DNA of 64,000 nt from Pyxicephalus adspersus (GCF_032062135.1 NC_092859.1:125214033-125278032); one strand, 5' to 3'; shown: positions 1-12,677, numbered from the stretch's first letter. A program made the numbers and translations. The notes: generated by a model from the sequence alone, not told the origin.

Positions 1-73
1 CAAATACTGGCAATGACCAGATGAATTCACCAGTACATTAGTGTGAAATGACGCATCAAATCTTTCATCTGCG
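1..73 (-). CDS. chrna7: chrna7 exon 5 (partial): nicotinic acetylcholine receptor alpha-7 subunit, extracellular domain
   Basis: Read on the minus strand, an acceptor ending TTTTGTAG (revcomp of 74-81) is followed by one base that completes a serine codon begun in exon 4. The next 24 codons read [20 protein letters not shown] then CQYL. This matches the alpha-7 ligand-binding domain right after loop A and reaches the first cysteine of the Cys-loop. NSS is an N-glycosylation sequon. The mammalian exon is 80 bp as I recall it, so about 7 bp should lie outside the window. The protein forms homopentameric, calcium-permeable, acetylcholine-gated channels at neuronal membranes (family knowledge). 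Vertebrate alpha-7 as I recall it has Thr where this copy has Ser in FDASFH, a conservative change. The paralogue alpha-8 is the main alternative, but exon 4 fits alpha-7 better. Confidence 0.93.
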
Positions 74-2756
74 CTACAAAATATAACATAGTGAAAAAAT
101 GGCAGCCAGATTATAAATCATTACGTTTTAAAACATACCGTAAGTGGTTTTGTAAGTTGGAGGCTTGAGATTTCAGAAACATCATTTTTTATTTATAATC
201 ACATTTCATTTTCTATCACCTATAGATTTATTTTTATTCATGTCATTTTAGGAAGACTACAATTTAGATAAATCGAATTATTTGCTTTCAGTGACACAAA
301 TTGCTTACGTAAAACAAAAACTTATGCTACCTTTCACGTCTGTCCTCATGGAATTGAAGACTCCCTTAAGGTTGAAATAAAATAAATGTTATATTGTTCG
401 CAGCTTGAAGCTTGAAGAATATAACAAACTAACTTTTTTGATTGGATATTGGAACATTGGATGGTTTTTGTGTTTTTCAAGATTTTTGGATTTAACAAGA
501 ACATTGGATAACCTCATGATTTGCCACAATGCCTTCACTGGATATCTGAAATTTACTAGTACACACGTCTAATAAACTCCATTTCTTTTCTCCTATTACT
601 ACAATATGTCTATAATTTCATTGACTTCTACAATGAGCTTGTTCAGGTTAGACATTTGTGTATCTACTGTAAGTATTCTGTACAAGAAGTAATCATTAGC
701 TGCAGGTACTGTGGAACAGTTTATCTTTTAAAACCCCTTTCAGGTTTAGGCTGGAACAAGGCGACATTCTTTCTGCAAAAAAAAAAAAATTACTTACCTG
801 TTTGTTCATATAGCTGTGCTACAAATAGGAAAACCAAATCGAGAAATAGATGAGGATGGCAGTGGTCACAACAAAGTTTAGGCATGAGAGTGTAAATAAA
901 AACATTTATAAAGGTTAGTCCCACTTTGATGTGTTTTATTTTATAGGGCTCCTAATTTTTGTCAAAAGAAAAAACTGTGATGAACATGGGGACGACTGGA
1001 AGTTGCCCTGGATGCGGGTATAAAAAGCAAAGGACCATCTTCTCAAAACATAGTACAGTGGGATTGTTAATTCAAGTCCTAGAAAAAAGAAACTCAATGT
1101 GTCATACCATAGTCATTTATTTCTTTGGGTTTTCAAGATCACTCTTTTCAGGTCTTTTTGTAATCTGCTGCATCTAATAAACTCATCTTTGTTTATCAGT
1201 ATGTCATGACAAATACCATATGGATCCTAATTGAATCTGTTCTTACATTTAGGACTGTATATAATAATTAGTACTTGTTTAAAGTTAGTTGTCCTGAGGC
1301 TTTCTGCTAGATGTGACTTGATAATGATATAATTAAATTTATTTTGAACAGCATATCAACCTGAACAGAACTGGACAGACGCTATCAAGAAACCATACAC
1401 ACGAGTTAGAACATTATCTGGAAAGCTTCAAATGAATAGGTCAAAGCTGTGCTACCCCTGAAGGGCATTATCATGTTGCCGATAATGGTACAAAAAAACA
1501 AATCTCAGAAGACTAATTGAATATAGCAATTATCTTGATTCAAAATTAGTCCATTACTTGTAAGAAGAGACAAATTAAATAGAAGACTGAACATTGGCCT
1601 GCACGGAAAATATCTATCATATGTTCTTACTAATTATTCGTTAGTAGCTACCTGGATGTGGGCCTAGGCTTCAGCAGATACTGCAGTGTTCCATTAGAAA
1701 TAAATCTAAGTGCCCGTGCTCTTATTAGATTCTCCAATTACTTACAGATCTGTAATTTAGATATGTTGCTTGCGCAGGATTAAAAGCAAAATACAGAAAA
1801 TTCATGAGGCAGATTTATTTTCACATAACAGCTAGTAAAACATATGGGCACATTTTTCCGAGTGCAAAGAGCTTGCATTCTTTGCCAAACTGCATCAATA
1901 GAGAACCAGATATATGTTCTTTTAGGAGCTTTCATATTAACAGTGCTGTAGATCTTTTCAGGAGACTTGGGCTCCCGTTTATTTATCCAGTAAATTGGGT
2001 ACACCATCAAATGCCATATTTGGGATATTAAAAGTTTGCCGAGCATTTTCTTTTTCCTAAAAAAACACAGTTACAGGAAAGAAAATCGATTACTATTAAA
2101 GTGTTAGTTCACAGAAATTGGAATTTCTGATTAAATTGCCCAGTGATGAATCATATCAATAAAAGTTTGCAGAGAAAAAGGTTTCTGCACCTATACCCCT
2201 GAGTGTCACAGCTCATGCACTGTTGTAGCTCTTGCTTTCACTGTTGAGATCTGATTTTATTTTATACTATCAAACATACACAGGTGGAGTGAGACAGATT
2301 AAAAGTTAAAACCTTGAAAGTAGGAAGGTGATGTTTATTTACTGAATTCCTCTGATAGATGAAATATTAGTTGGTGGGTCCCCAATGTCCACACTTTTAA
2401 GTGAAATATAATTTTGGAATGAACTGACCTTTTAGGAGCAAACATAAAGCGTCACACCTTTAATATGATAAATATCATAAAGTTATATAATCAATGCACA
2501 TGTACATTTGTGGGGGGTTACTGAATGCCAGTGTAAAAGAGAATGTTGCTACTTTAACCTAATGTCAAAGTAAATGTTTATGTATGACTAAGAGTGAAAA
2601 AAGGATTTTAATGGCAAACAAACATATATTATTTGATACATAATGAGATAAAATCCCAACTCAATAACCCTACAACACTGTAAAAGTTTTTTCTAATTCA
2701 TGATTGGTTTCTGATTCCACCCATATAGGAATTAATTGATAGGTCTGGACCTACTG

Positions 2757-2795
2757 TATATATGTATATATATATATATATATATGTGTGTGTAT
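2757..2795. repeat. (TA)n/(TG)n microsatellite
   Basis: A run of TA dinucleotides with one TG interruption, passing into GT dinucleotides. Confidence 0.9.
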
Positions 2796-2839
2796 CTTCT
2801 CAGGTGCAAAGCTGAAATTGGTCTCTTGAAGAATCAATA

Positions 2840-4180
2840 ACCTAAGGCATAGGTTACCAATCATTTTTGGGTCAGAGCCCATGTTTTCAAGGAGTGATTT
2901 GATAGCGCCCCCTTTGGGTGGACAATACTATGCTGTATATTAAAAAACCAGGACAGATTTTTTTTTTTAATTTTTTTAGAAGATATTAACAATATTGGTG
3001 TATTACTCAAAATATATTTTAAAAAGTATATATAAAATATGAATATAATATTATTAGTGGGATAAGCCTGGTAGTAATTGGCCAGCTATGTGTAATAGGC
3101 ACCCAGCCAGTCCCTCGCACAGCAGCGTCTGCAGATTTGACTCCAGGCGGCACTGAGCGTCTCCCCCAAGCCAGGGTTCCATGACATGAGAAAGGGGGAT
3201 CCGCAGTGCCACCTCACCCCCAGTCTGAACGCAGCCATAAAGTTTGGTGAGCGGGCAAAATTATATTTGAGGCACCATAGTACACAGACAATTGTCCCTA
3301 ACATGCAAACTAAATTTGGGGTCCTGGTCTTGAAATAGCCAATCACCACAATCTTTACTTTATATAGAAAGGTAGATAACCCTTTGTGTTTTTTTTTCAT
3401 CAAATGCCTTTTTAGAAAAAAAAACAAAGCCCCTCCCAATCTGTCATTACTGCCACGGTGGTAAAGACTGAGCGCAGACCCTCCTGGATATGCATGTCAC
3501 GTATACCAGGAGGCTTGGGTTCCAAGAACAAGTATGCACAGAAGGGAATTTTCCGTCACCGAAAAAAAAAAGATGCACATATGTTTTTTTTACAAATACA
3601 GCTGCATACATCATGGATCTATGCACATAAAGGTGTCATCTTTTTTATTTTGACTTTAGTTCTACTTTACTGAAAAAAGATCCCTGATTCTTACTAGGAT
3701 TTTATGTTTGAAATCATGTATCTGGCAACTTCGTTATGTTTAGGGGGTTGACATTAAGTTTACTATCAGCTCTCAGGGTCCCCTGTGTACCCTGTAAATT
3801 TCAGGTTTGTACAACAATCATTGTGGGAGATTTGAAGGTTTATACATTGGGGGTAATGACAGCAGCATGGACACAGACACAGACGAGGAGCAGCATACAT
3901 TCTGTGGGTAGGAATATTTCATTGGACACCTCTCTATCCCACCCCCACCGATGACAGAGCACTATTGATCCGCTCATATGCAAATGCTGGGCGGCTCACT
4001 GATCCACAGCCAGGGTTGTGGATCAAACAGGAGAGGAAGAGCTGGGCAGCACATGGGGGGGGGGGGAATACCTGTCTTCAACGCCCCCCTAATTTGAATT
4101 GGATCAGAAATGCTCCCTTACACGTCTCAGCGCCCACCGTGGGTCGGTACTGCCTCCATTGGGAATCTATGACCTAAAAG
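2840..4180. repeat. diffuse GC-richer repeat block, probably an old DNA transposon
   Basis: Base composition changes sharply from the surrounding AT-rich intron, with GC-rich stretches at 3080-3240 and 3880-4150. The left edge (AGGTTACCAATCATTTTTGG) and right edge (CCATTGGGAATCTATGACCT) weakly resemble each other as inverted ends. A TTAA-family element appears embedded at about 3335-3600. Limits and family are uncertain. Confidence 0.35.
3335..3600 (+). mobile_element. fragment of the TTAA-flanked MITE family
   Basis: It shares, in the same order, the subterminal sequence CTTTACTTTATATAGAAAGG and the block GGTAAAGACTGA...CCTCCTGGATAT with the copies at 52958, 60664 and 38028. The 3' half with its terminal repeat is missing or unrecognisable. 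Confidence 0.45.
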
Positions 4181-4607
4181 ATCAATCCCTTTGCTGAAAA
4201 AGTTTAAAATACCTTAAAAAGAATTATGTGAATTATTGAAACTTTTTAACTTCAGGGATATATTTTGAAACATTTTTGATGCTTTGATGGAAACTATTGC
4301 TTTTCATAAGGGTATTATCATAACTCATATTTGTTTGCTTTTAATCTGATGAGATTTTGTTACTTTATATAAATAAAGATGAAATGTTTGTCTTTCATTA
4401 AAATCCTTTTCTTTGTGACTCTTAGTCTTACAAAAATATTTATGTTGCAGTGGGGATGTTGCAAATAAATGACTCACACTTTAGTCAATGTTTTGTTTTG
4501 TTTTTTATATTTGTGGTCAACTTTATTTCTAACTTCAATAATGCAAATAATGTAGTAGGCCAATTTAAAGGTTAGATGAAAACAAAGTTTCAACCGAAAG
4601 TCCTGAA

Positions 4608-5267
4608 TAGGGATGAGCGACAATGCCTCTGACATTCTAGCAAAAATGTCCTCGAACTTCCAATGGTTCTGCGAAATTTCGGCAACCCGATTTTGCGAAA
4701 CCATTGGAAGATTGAGGAAATTATAACAGGAGGATTCACAGGGGATTCACAGGATCCCCTGGGAATCCTCCTGTTTGCAATCCCCAGGGCACTAGAGGTT
4801 AATTACCTCTAGTGCCCTGGGGAACGCACACTGTTCTTAAAGAAACCTCTAGTGCCCTGGGGAACATTCATTGAGAAGATCCCCAGCACTAGAGGTTAAT
4901 AAACCTCTAGTGCCGGGGATCGCACACTGTTCTCAATTAATGTGGCCACAGCCGCATTCATTGAGAAGATCCCCGGGCACTGGAGGTTATTTAACCTCTA
5001 GTGCCCCGGGATCGCAGTGGATTCTCAGAGCTACAATCATTCTTGCAGCTGTGGGAATCCTGTTTGTGATGCCCGGCACTAGAGGTTAAATGGGGACAAG
5101 TATCCCCATTCAAACCTCTAGTGCTCCCCGATTGGCTGAGGAAAGCTTTCCCCAGCCAATCAGGGAGCACTAGAAGTGCCGGGGATCGCACACTGAGCTT
5201 TTTTTTAAGCGAGAATGGCTGAATTCGCTGCGAGATCAAGTTTTAAAAACTTGCTCGCTCATCCCTA
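4608..5267. mobile_element. non-autonomous hAT-type element built of palindromic modules
   Basis: Terminal inverted repeats are TAGGGATGAGCGA at 4608-4620 and its reverse complement ending at 5267. Flanking 8-bp direct repeats (GTCCTGAA 4600-4607, GTCCCGAA 5268-5275, one mismatch) fit the 8-bp target duplication of hAT transposons. The interior has no ORF of note. It carries about ten copies of AACCTCTAGTGCC in alternating orientation and a 90-bp direct tandem unit starting ATTCATTGAGAAGATCCCC at 4866 and 4956. Confidence 0.85.
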
Positions 5268-5667
5268 GTCCCGAAAAAGAAGTCTAATACAGATACCACA
5301 CCACATTTGTTTTGTACAGTAAAGTAAATGAAAACCATGTTTTATTAAAAACAAGTAGAAATACCAGCAGTACTGAGGGGTATGAGTTAGAGTTTTACAC
5401 ATAGCAAACATGAAACAATGTCATCTATTTAACCTGTATATAACATGGCACTTGCAGCACCCTGAGCAGGGGTGATAATGTATTGTTTGCTTGCTTATCA
5501 TGTTACAGTATAATGTATATCATGTCCAGTATAATGTTCCTCTCACTGACTTTGTTACAGTATGATATAAACAGTTCATCTTCTTTAAACATATGCAAGT
5601 AAGGTACATTAAACTATGATGAGGCTCACCAACTAAGAAAGTAGGTTCAAGTGTATGTATTTTAAAA

Positions 5668-5749
5668 GCATTCATTCAAATGCTTACTATTTTGGGGTCT
5701 AAAAACAATTATTGAAGCTCTACAAATGTTTGCAGATAGATATGTCCAT
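5668..5749 (+). repeat. direct duplicate, copy 1
   Basis: It contains CTAAAAACAATTATTGAAGC and TTTGCAGATAGATATGTCCA. The same text recurs at 6318-6404 with a 6-bp difference (TTTGAC present only in copy 2). Confidence 0.85.
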
Positions 5750-6317
5750 CAATTTTTTTTGTATATCATATAAGACACACAGATTTAGGCTCTTTCAATC
5801 TAAATTATCACTTTGCCATTCCGGAAGAACATGAGTAAATGTAATAATTGCACAGTTTTCCCATAATCTACATAATATCTGAAGTATTTAAAGAAACTCT
5901 AGATTGGTAGCAAGTAAAATTATTGCAGAGACTGGCAGAGTTCAAATTCTATTACTGACACACCACTCACAATACAGACTCACCTTCCAGAGCCATTGAT
6001 GTACATCTATGGTCAGCAATACTAACAATAAGTATAAAAATAACCATAAATCTGCATTTCATGTATGGTGATGGGAAACATATAAGGCTCTGATGAAATA
6101 TTTAATACCTGTGGAGCTGGAAGATTACTTTTATAGAATTTTGATGTATCAGTGCTATATTACTTTCTGAACTAATCCTTTCCAGATGTTTCATCCAAAA
6201 GATATTCTGAACAAAAATATCCTGCTTGGAGGATATTGTTTAATAAGAAAAGAATCACACAGTCCTAATTGTAGGACTACAAAAAAAGATAAAAACTACT
6301 TACAGATGCAAAAAAAA

Positions 6318-6404
6318 CATTCATTCAGTTGCTTGCTTTAATGGGGTCTAAAAACAATTATTGAAGCTCTACTTTGACAAATGTTTGCAGATAGATATGT
6401 CCAT
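6318..6404 (+). repeat. direct duplicate, copy 2
   Basis: Second copy of the segment at 5668-5749, 650 bp downstream and in the same orientation. It is nearly identical over its last 60 bases and more diverged over the first 25. Confidence 0.85.
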
Positions 6405-8851
6405 AAAAAAAACACTACACTACAGTGTACTGCAGTATTTTGATTCAGAAATGTGTTCATCTTTAACACAATGATATAGTTATTGCTGAGCTCTAGGAGG
6501 ATTTAATTTAATTTGGTTATGGGTTTAATTAAAAAGTCATTCAATTAATTGTTACACAAAGCTGGTAGAAATGATTGATTCTCTCTTGATATCAGCTTTC
6601 TGTATTCCCTTCAAAAGCTAATTACTGGATGGAGCAGATCGTAGACCAGTTACCTTGATCAGGTGTAGACTAGTCTGCAGAGAGGTTTAAGAAAGGTTTT
6701 TGGCTGGGCTGCATAGAATAAATTAAAGATCACAAAATCATCTGAACAAAATGTTCATGTTAAACTGTTCAGAAGCTAAAGAATTCATATATATGTAGTT
6801 TAACTACGCATTTAGCTTTTTGTCTAAAGTTCAGTTTTAAAGTAACCCAAACCTTTAAATAATATCACATATAATATCATGTTATTGTAAGATCAAAAAC
6901 TGTTTTTATTATTTTTAAATCTACAAGCTTCAATAAAATAATACCTGGTGTTCCTTCTCTAAACTCCTTCTTTAGGCACTTCTTGTGATAGGGTGGCAAT
7001 TTTTTGTTCTTGCCTCTGAGATGGTCTGCTGCGTTGTCACTAGGTCACATATGCATTTATTTGGCACCATATGCAGTTCTACTAATGCCCATTCCATAGA
7101 CATGTTTCACCATTTGTCACCATCAGGAAACCTGTCTTGAACAATGCCATACAGATGTCACCTAAGTGCATTCATATTGACAGGAAGGGCTACATAGAGG
7201 CTACAGTAGATCAAAAGAACTGCAAATTTGGCAAAGAGTTGCAAATACCGTACAAGATGAAATCATTTTTTTCTAAAATTTTGAAGACCTCTTCATACAA
7301 CTAAGACTTCAAGATTTTGGATTTCCAATCACTCAACAGGGTATAATGATCACGAGGACCAGGTGTATTTTACTGTAGGAGACAACAATAAAAACTTTTC
7401 TCAGGTTCCAATCCTTTTCCATTCCATCTAAAAAATATTAAATTTGGCTTTACATAAACTTGAAAGTTTTCTTGTTATCCACAGAGAACATATTTCTTAC
7501 CAAGAAAAGATTTCTAATAGAAACTAATTACTTAAAGCAACTAATTGGTGAGTACCGTTTGTAAATGTCTGTAATTAGCATTGATAAGAAATGTTGCTTC
7601 TAATTGCTTTTTTTGGCAATTAAATGTACTATAATTGATTCAGTTATTATTTTCTACACAGCAGCATCAATATTTCCAATATGCATTGCTTGGCATGTTC
7701 TTAATGAACCCGTGCTCCCCTAGGGAATGGGACCGAGTGCATTCAAAGTTACAAGGACTGGCAACGCCCTCCATTATTTTCTCCCAAAATATTAGATAAA
7801 TAAAAAGAAGTTTAAAAGTATGAAATACGATGAATATCCAAACTAGAGCATGTAGACCCAAACCTATATGGAATGCTTTAGCTAGCAGCCCATTCTAGTA
7901 AAAAATGTTGTGGTGTTTGCAATTTCAATTGTAAAAGTTTGACTCCCTTAATAGAACAGTCTATAATTATTGGCTAAACAACATTTTAATTCTAATAAGG
8001 CTTGCATTGCATTTAACAAATCTAAGCCTGTTCAGTACAATAAAGGACAACCAATCATCCCCAAACTGCAATATAGACTTGTCTAAACTATAAGTGCAAC
8101 TGTTAATAGCAATATTTATTCATCAGATCATACAGATTTGCATGCAAAGAAAAGATTAGCAACCTCCTTCAGTATTGTAATGACTTACATAAAATAAATA
8201 CTATCTGGGCTGAAATTATATATTTGTAGCCAATATACTTTCATCCCAAATTGTCTGCATTTTACAGGTATAATACAAATGCTGGACATTACAAAGATGT
8301 CCAGATAGTTTTTGCCATGTTTGGCCAATGATGATGTTGAATGAATTTAATGTATTATTGCAGTATTGTCATGCTATGTTAGGCAAGGGTGCCTTGCCAA
8401 AATTTGTAAGATTTTTGGAATGTATGAAACTGCTTTCTCCACAATACAGAGCGACTGTGTAGAGTTAAGTGATTCACAAATAGACTTTAAACTGATGATT
8501 GCCTTTATAGCTGGTAATACAAGTAATTTTCTTGACCCCCACCCTTCCTGGAATGGAATCCCTTGCAATCCCAAGCCTGCACTTCTTGTTTCTTTACTTC
8601 TTTGGAAGGCAATGATAAATAACCTGTAGAAGCGTTGATAATTAGCATCTGCCTCTAACAGGCCTGGACTTTTGAGAATGTTGGGCTGTTTTTTCTGTTT
8701 AAAATTCAAGGTCTAATAAACTTTACCTTACAAAAAGAAAGAGTGCATACAAAATATGTTTTAAGTGGAAAAAGTGAAGAAAGTGAACTATGGCTTTTAA
8801 AGAGTTCATTTGTTCCAGGCATGTGCAGGGGAAGCCAAGATTGCCTGAAGT

Positions 8852-8925
8852 GATCAGGCAGGTAGTAGGGATTATTGCAGAAGAGACATCACCTGTCCTT
8901 TTCTGCAATAATGACCTGCCTGATC
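8852..8925. repeat. long imperfect hairpin (MITE core)
   Basis: The arms GATCAGGCAGGT...TTATTGCAGAAGAGACA and TGTCC...TTCTGCAATAATGACCTGCCTGATC are complementary over about 34 bp with few mismatches, around a 5-base loop. Confidence 0.8.
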
Positions 8926-8937
8926 GTGCATTTTTAA

Positions 8938-9421
8938 AGTGGAACTTTAGTTCCAAAAGTAGACCCACCACTTGATTATGTAAACTACAATTACTGAACT
9001 CATTCTAAAGAATGCTAGCCTGAAGGTAAAGCTGATCTTTTAGTGTCAGTGGTGTTAATCATCAATGCAACAAGCATGAACACATGACCTCGAAACTCAT
9101 TCTAGATCAGTGATCCACAGATGTGATGTCTGTTTCCCCCTTCTGATTCTGTCTGTTTTGTGATGCCTGATTCCCCCTTGTTGCTATGTCTGCTCTGTGG
9201 GTTTACCATATTGCAGGTCTGAAAATCGTTTTGATTTATTGGTCCAAGATATCCTACCTCCTGGGCATGTGCATGGGAGGTCTATCATTCTGGCATACAT
9301 GGCATGCCATGTGAGTGAGTAATGGTAATGCACAACCAGAAAAAAATTCAAACCAATGATACATCCAGAGACTTTTCTGCCTTCCCTGATAACATTTTAT
9401 TGAATTCCCTAAAGTTCTGCT
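8938..9421. mobile_element. TTAA-flanked MITE
   Basis: TTAA at 8934-8937 and at 9422-9425 bounds inverted ends AGTGGAACTTTAG and CTAAAGTTCTGCT (revcomp AGCAGAACTTTAG). A TTAA target duplication is typical of piggyBac-type elements. There is no transposase ORF inside. Confidence 0.6.
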
Positions 9422-10299
9422 TTAAGTAACTAAAATAAGTACAACACAAGAACTGGGGCAAGTTACGACTATGAAAATATACTGCTTAATATTCATACTT
9501 CCTGAAATAATTCTACTGTGTGTCAGTTCTCTTGAAATCACTGATGAATATTTAACTTATTACTGCTATAAAAACAGCCACACTTAGTTTATAACATATT
9601 ATAAAAATTACAATAGAATGAAAAAAAAGCTGAACTACTTATTTTTGTCATAGAAATACAAATTGGTCTCTAATGGTAAGAAAAATGAATAAATGCGACA
9701 TAGATTCAACTATTGTTTAGAGATAGGGAATTACATTTTTTTAAAATCTAAATTACATTTTTGACACCTATATTTTAATAGTTTAGCAGGTTGACTGATC
9801 AACAGTGTTTTGATATGTAAATTAGTCTTTCCCAACAAAACTGCTAAGTACATGTTTCTAAAATAAGCGAGTAAAGAAGATGTTAGGCAAACATCTGAGT
9901 ATTTGATGAGATTAGGTGCAGGAAACAAGATGACTTTAAAAAAAAACTCAAAGTAATTGATATATTATCCATGGTTGTAATGGTTTTGTTTAAGAAAAAA
10001 AAGTTGTATTGTGTAGAAATATGTATTATGTGCAGCTGAACTGCTCCTTAAGTATGCAAACATCATACTCCTGTCAACTTTATGAGAAAAGTTGATTGGT
10101 TAGTCTACCAGTCAATCAGATACTCCTGAGTTATTCGAAACTCAAATTTCGGCGCTGTAAATCTTTTTTTAAGCAACAACAAGGAGCTTTAGTTCTAAAG
10201 TCTAATTTTTATTTTAGGTCTGTTTAAAAAAACAGCTAAAGCCAGCATAAAAAACATACTAAATGATGCCTTTCGCATGTACTAGGTAGCAGGTTTTGT

Positions 10300-10616
10300 T
10301 CTCTTCCCCTTTCTCAAGTGACCCCCACTTTTCTCCCTACGATCCTAGCTCTTCCTCTCTGAACCATTTTTTGGTGTTATACCCCATGTCTTCATGTCTT
10401 GTTGTCTATTGTGTAAATTTTGTTATGGGACAAAATAACTCTTGATTGCTGATTACTCTTGATGCTGATAGTACACACAACTGTTTGTATTGTTCATTTG
10501 ACATTGACGAACCCTTTGCTATGGACCGTGTCATGCTTGTGTCATGCTCTACCATGTGCTGTTGGTATTGTTTCTGCACTATTGAAAATCCTTAAATAAA
10601 GAATGTTAAAAAAAAG
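10300..10616 (+). mobile_element. LINE-like 3' end with A tail
   Basis: A pyrimidine-rich stretch, then a T-rich 3'UTR-like sequence, ends with AATAAAG at about 10597 and an eight-A tail at about 10607. The style resembles the 3' ends of L1/Tx1-type retrotransposons in frogs. No coding remnant is seen and no target duplication was identified. Confidence 0.4.
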
Positions 10617-11198
10617 TGTTAGCCAGAGCTAGGCTTTTTAATTTTTTGTTCACCTTTTAATTTAAACTCTACCTAGATCTACTAGTTTAACTCCTAGGGT
10701 GGCTATGTTTCTTCTCCACAGATATGGTACAGTGAGTGTAGCCATCCTAAAACAGGAGGTATTTAATGTCTAAAAATTACCAGATGAAATATAAGGAAAA
10801 TAATTCAGTCATTACATCAAAGGACTAAGCAGCTGCAATATATTACATTTTTGTTTTTGGGTTTCGATACGCCTTTAAAATTCCACAAACAATCTGCATG
10901 TAAAATTAACAGAACAGAAATGTTGAGCATTATAATTGTCCTAAGTGCTCATTATCTTCACACACAGTGATCTTCTGCCATATAATGAATAATCTGCTTG
11001 ACCTTGTGCTAATCATTCCATTTATTATGAAGAAAAAGGAGCAAAAGTTTCATTGCCCATGCACCGCATCAATCCATTGCCCAAACCAGAAAGTAAATGG
11101 AAATTCTCAGTGGAATACAGTCTTGTAAAGCTCTTCATAGACATTGTTGACTGTTTTAAACATATTTGAACAGGAAATTGTTAGCACTTGATTATATA

Positions 11199-12472
11199 CC
11201 GTGTTTCCCCGATTTTAGGAGATCCCCATTAAGTAAGCCACCCCCGATTTTTAAAAAAATAATTAAAATAAGACACTCACCCGTTTATAAGACAGCTCCA
11301 GATATCTGCTCCTGCGTGTGTGTCCTTTATGCTGGCTGCAGNNNNNNNNNNNNNNNNNNNNNNNNNNNNNNNNNNNNNNNNNNNNNNNNNNNNNNNNNNN
11401 NNNNNNNNNNNNNNNNNNNNNNNNNNNNNNNNNNNNNNNNNNNNNNNNNNNNNNNNNNNNNNNNNNNNNNNNNNNNNNNNNNNNNNNNNNNNNNNNNNNN
11501 NNNNNNNNNNNNNNNNNNNNNNNNNNNNNNNNNNNNNNNNNNNNNNNNNNNNNNNNNNNNNNNNNNNNNNNNNNNNNNNNNNNNNNNNNNNNNNNNNNNN
11601 NNNNNNNNNNNNNNNNNNNNNNNNNNNNNNNNNNNNNNNNNNNNNNNNNNNNNNNNNNNNNNNNNNNNNNNNNNNNNNNNNNNNNNNNNNNNNNNNNNNN
11701 NNNNNNNNNNNNNNNNNNNNNNNNNNNNNNNNNNNNNNNNNNNNNNNNNNNNNNNNNNNNNNNNNNNNNNNNNNNNNNNNNNNNNNNNNNNNNNNNNNNN
11801 NNNNNNNNNNNNNNNNNNNNNNNNNNNNNNNNNNNNNNNNNNNNNNNNNNNNNNNNNNNNNNNNNNNNNNNNNNNNNNNNNNNNNNNNNNNNNNNNNNNN
11901 NNNNNNNNNNNNNNNNNNNNNNNNNNNNNNNNNNNNNNNNNNNNNNNNNNNNNNNNNNNNNNNNNNNNNNNNNNNNNNNNNNNNNNNNNNNNNNNNNNNN
12001 NNNNNNNNNNNNNNNNNNNNNNNNNNNNNNNNNNNNNNNNNNNNNNNNNNNNNNNNNNNNNNNNNNNNNNNNNNNNNNNNNNNNNNNNNNNNNNNNNNNN
12101 NNNNNNNNNNNNNNNNNNNNNNNNNNNNNNNNNNNNNNNNNNNNNNNNNNNNNNNNNNNNNNNNNNNNNNNNNNNNNNNNNNNNNNNNNNNNNNNNNNNN
12201 NNNNNNNNNNNNNNNNNNNNNNNNNNNNNNNNNNNNNNNNNNNNNNNNNNNNNNNNNNNNNNNNNNNNNNNNNNNNNNNNNNNNNNNNNNNNNNNNNNNN
12301 NNNNNNNNNNNNNNNNNNNNNNNNNNNNNNNNNTCATGAGTGACTTTCAACAATAAATGTGTACTGTAGTCTTCTTCATGGAAAAATAAGACATCCCCTG
12401 AAAATAAGACCCAGGGCATATTTTGGCATTTCAAAAAATATAAGAGAGTGCCTTATAATCGGGGAAACAGGG
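11199..12472. mobile_element. TA-flanked mariner-like element interrupted by an assembly gap
   Basis: The left end CCGTGTTTCCCCGATTTTA and right end (revcomp CCCTGTTTCCCCGATTATAA) are inverted repeats, each bordered by TA (11197-11198, 12473-12474). The interior text repeats AATAAGACA-like phrases, as in the widespread TTTCCCCGA MITE. Most of the interior is N, so the true length is unknown. Confidence 0.75.
11342..12333. other. assembly gap (992 N)
   Basis: Run of N. It lies wholly inside the mariner-like element at 11199-12472. ORFs reported across it are artefacts. Confidence 1.
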
Positions 12473-12639
12473 TAGTTGAACATATGACACACAAAACTGT
12501 CATGGTGTATTTACTTCTCACAATATTCTAGTTAAAATGAAGACATTTCACATGAAAAAGTACACTGTTACGTTCCTTATCAGGTGACAGAGATTAAAGC
12601 ATTTTGGAAAGTATGCAGGTGGACCCTAAGTAATTGGAA

Positions 12640-12677
12640 AGTGCCTTTCCCTATTGGATTCAATAGGGAAAGGCACT
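12640..12677. repeat. perfect 17-bp hairpin
   Basis: AGTGCCTTTCCCTATTG is followed by the loop GATT and its exact reverse complement. It is probably part of an interspersed repeat rather than an RNA gene. Confidence 0.85.

Noticed and set aside
9297..9312. 16-bp perfect palindrome ACATGGCATGCCATGT
   Set aside because: Short palindromes of this size arise by chance in 64 kb, and this one is inside a MITE.
11166..12434. ORFs of about 340-400 codons on both strands
   Set aside because: They run through 992 N. The readable parts are transposon ends without codon structure.
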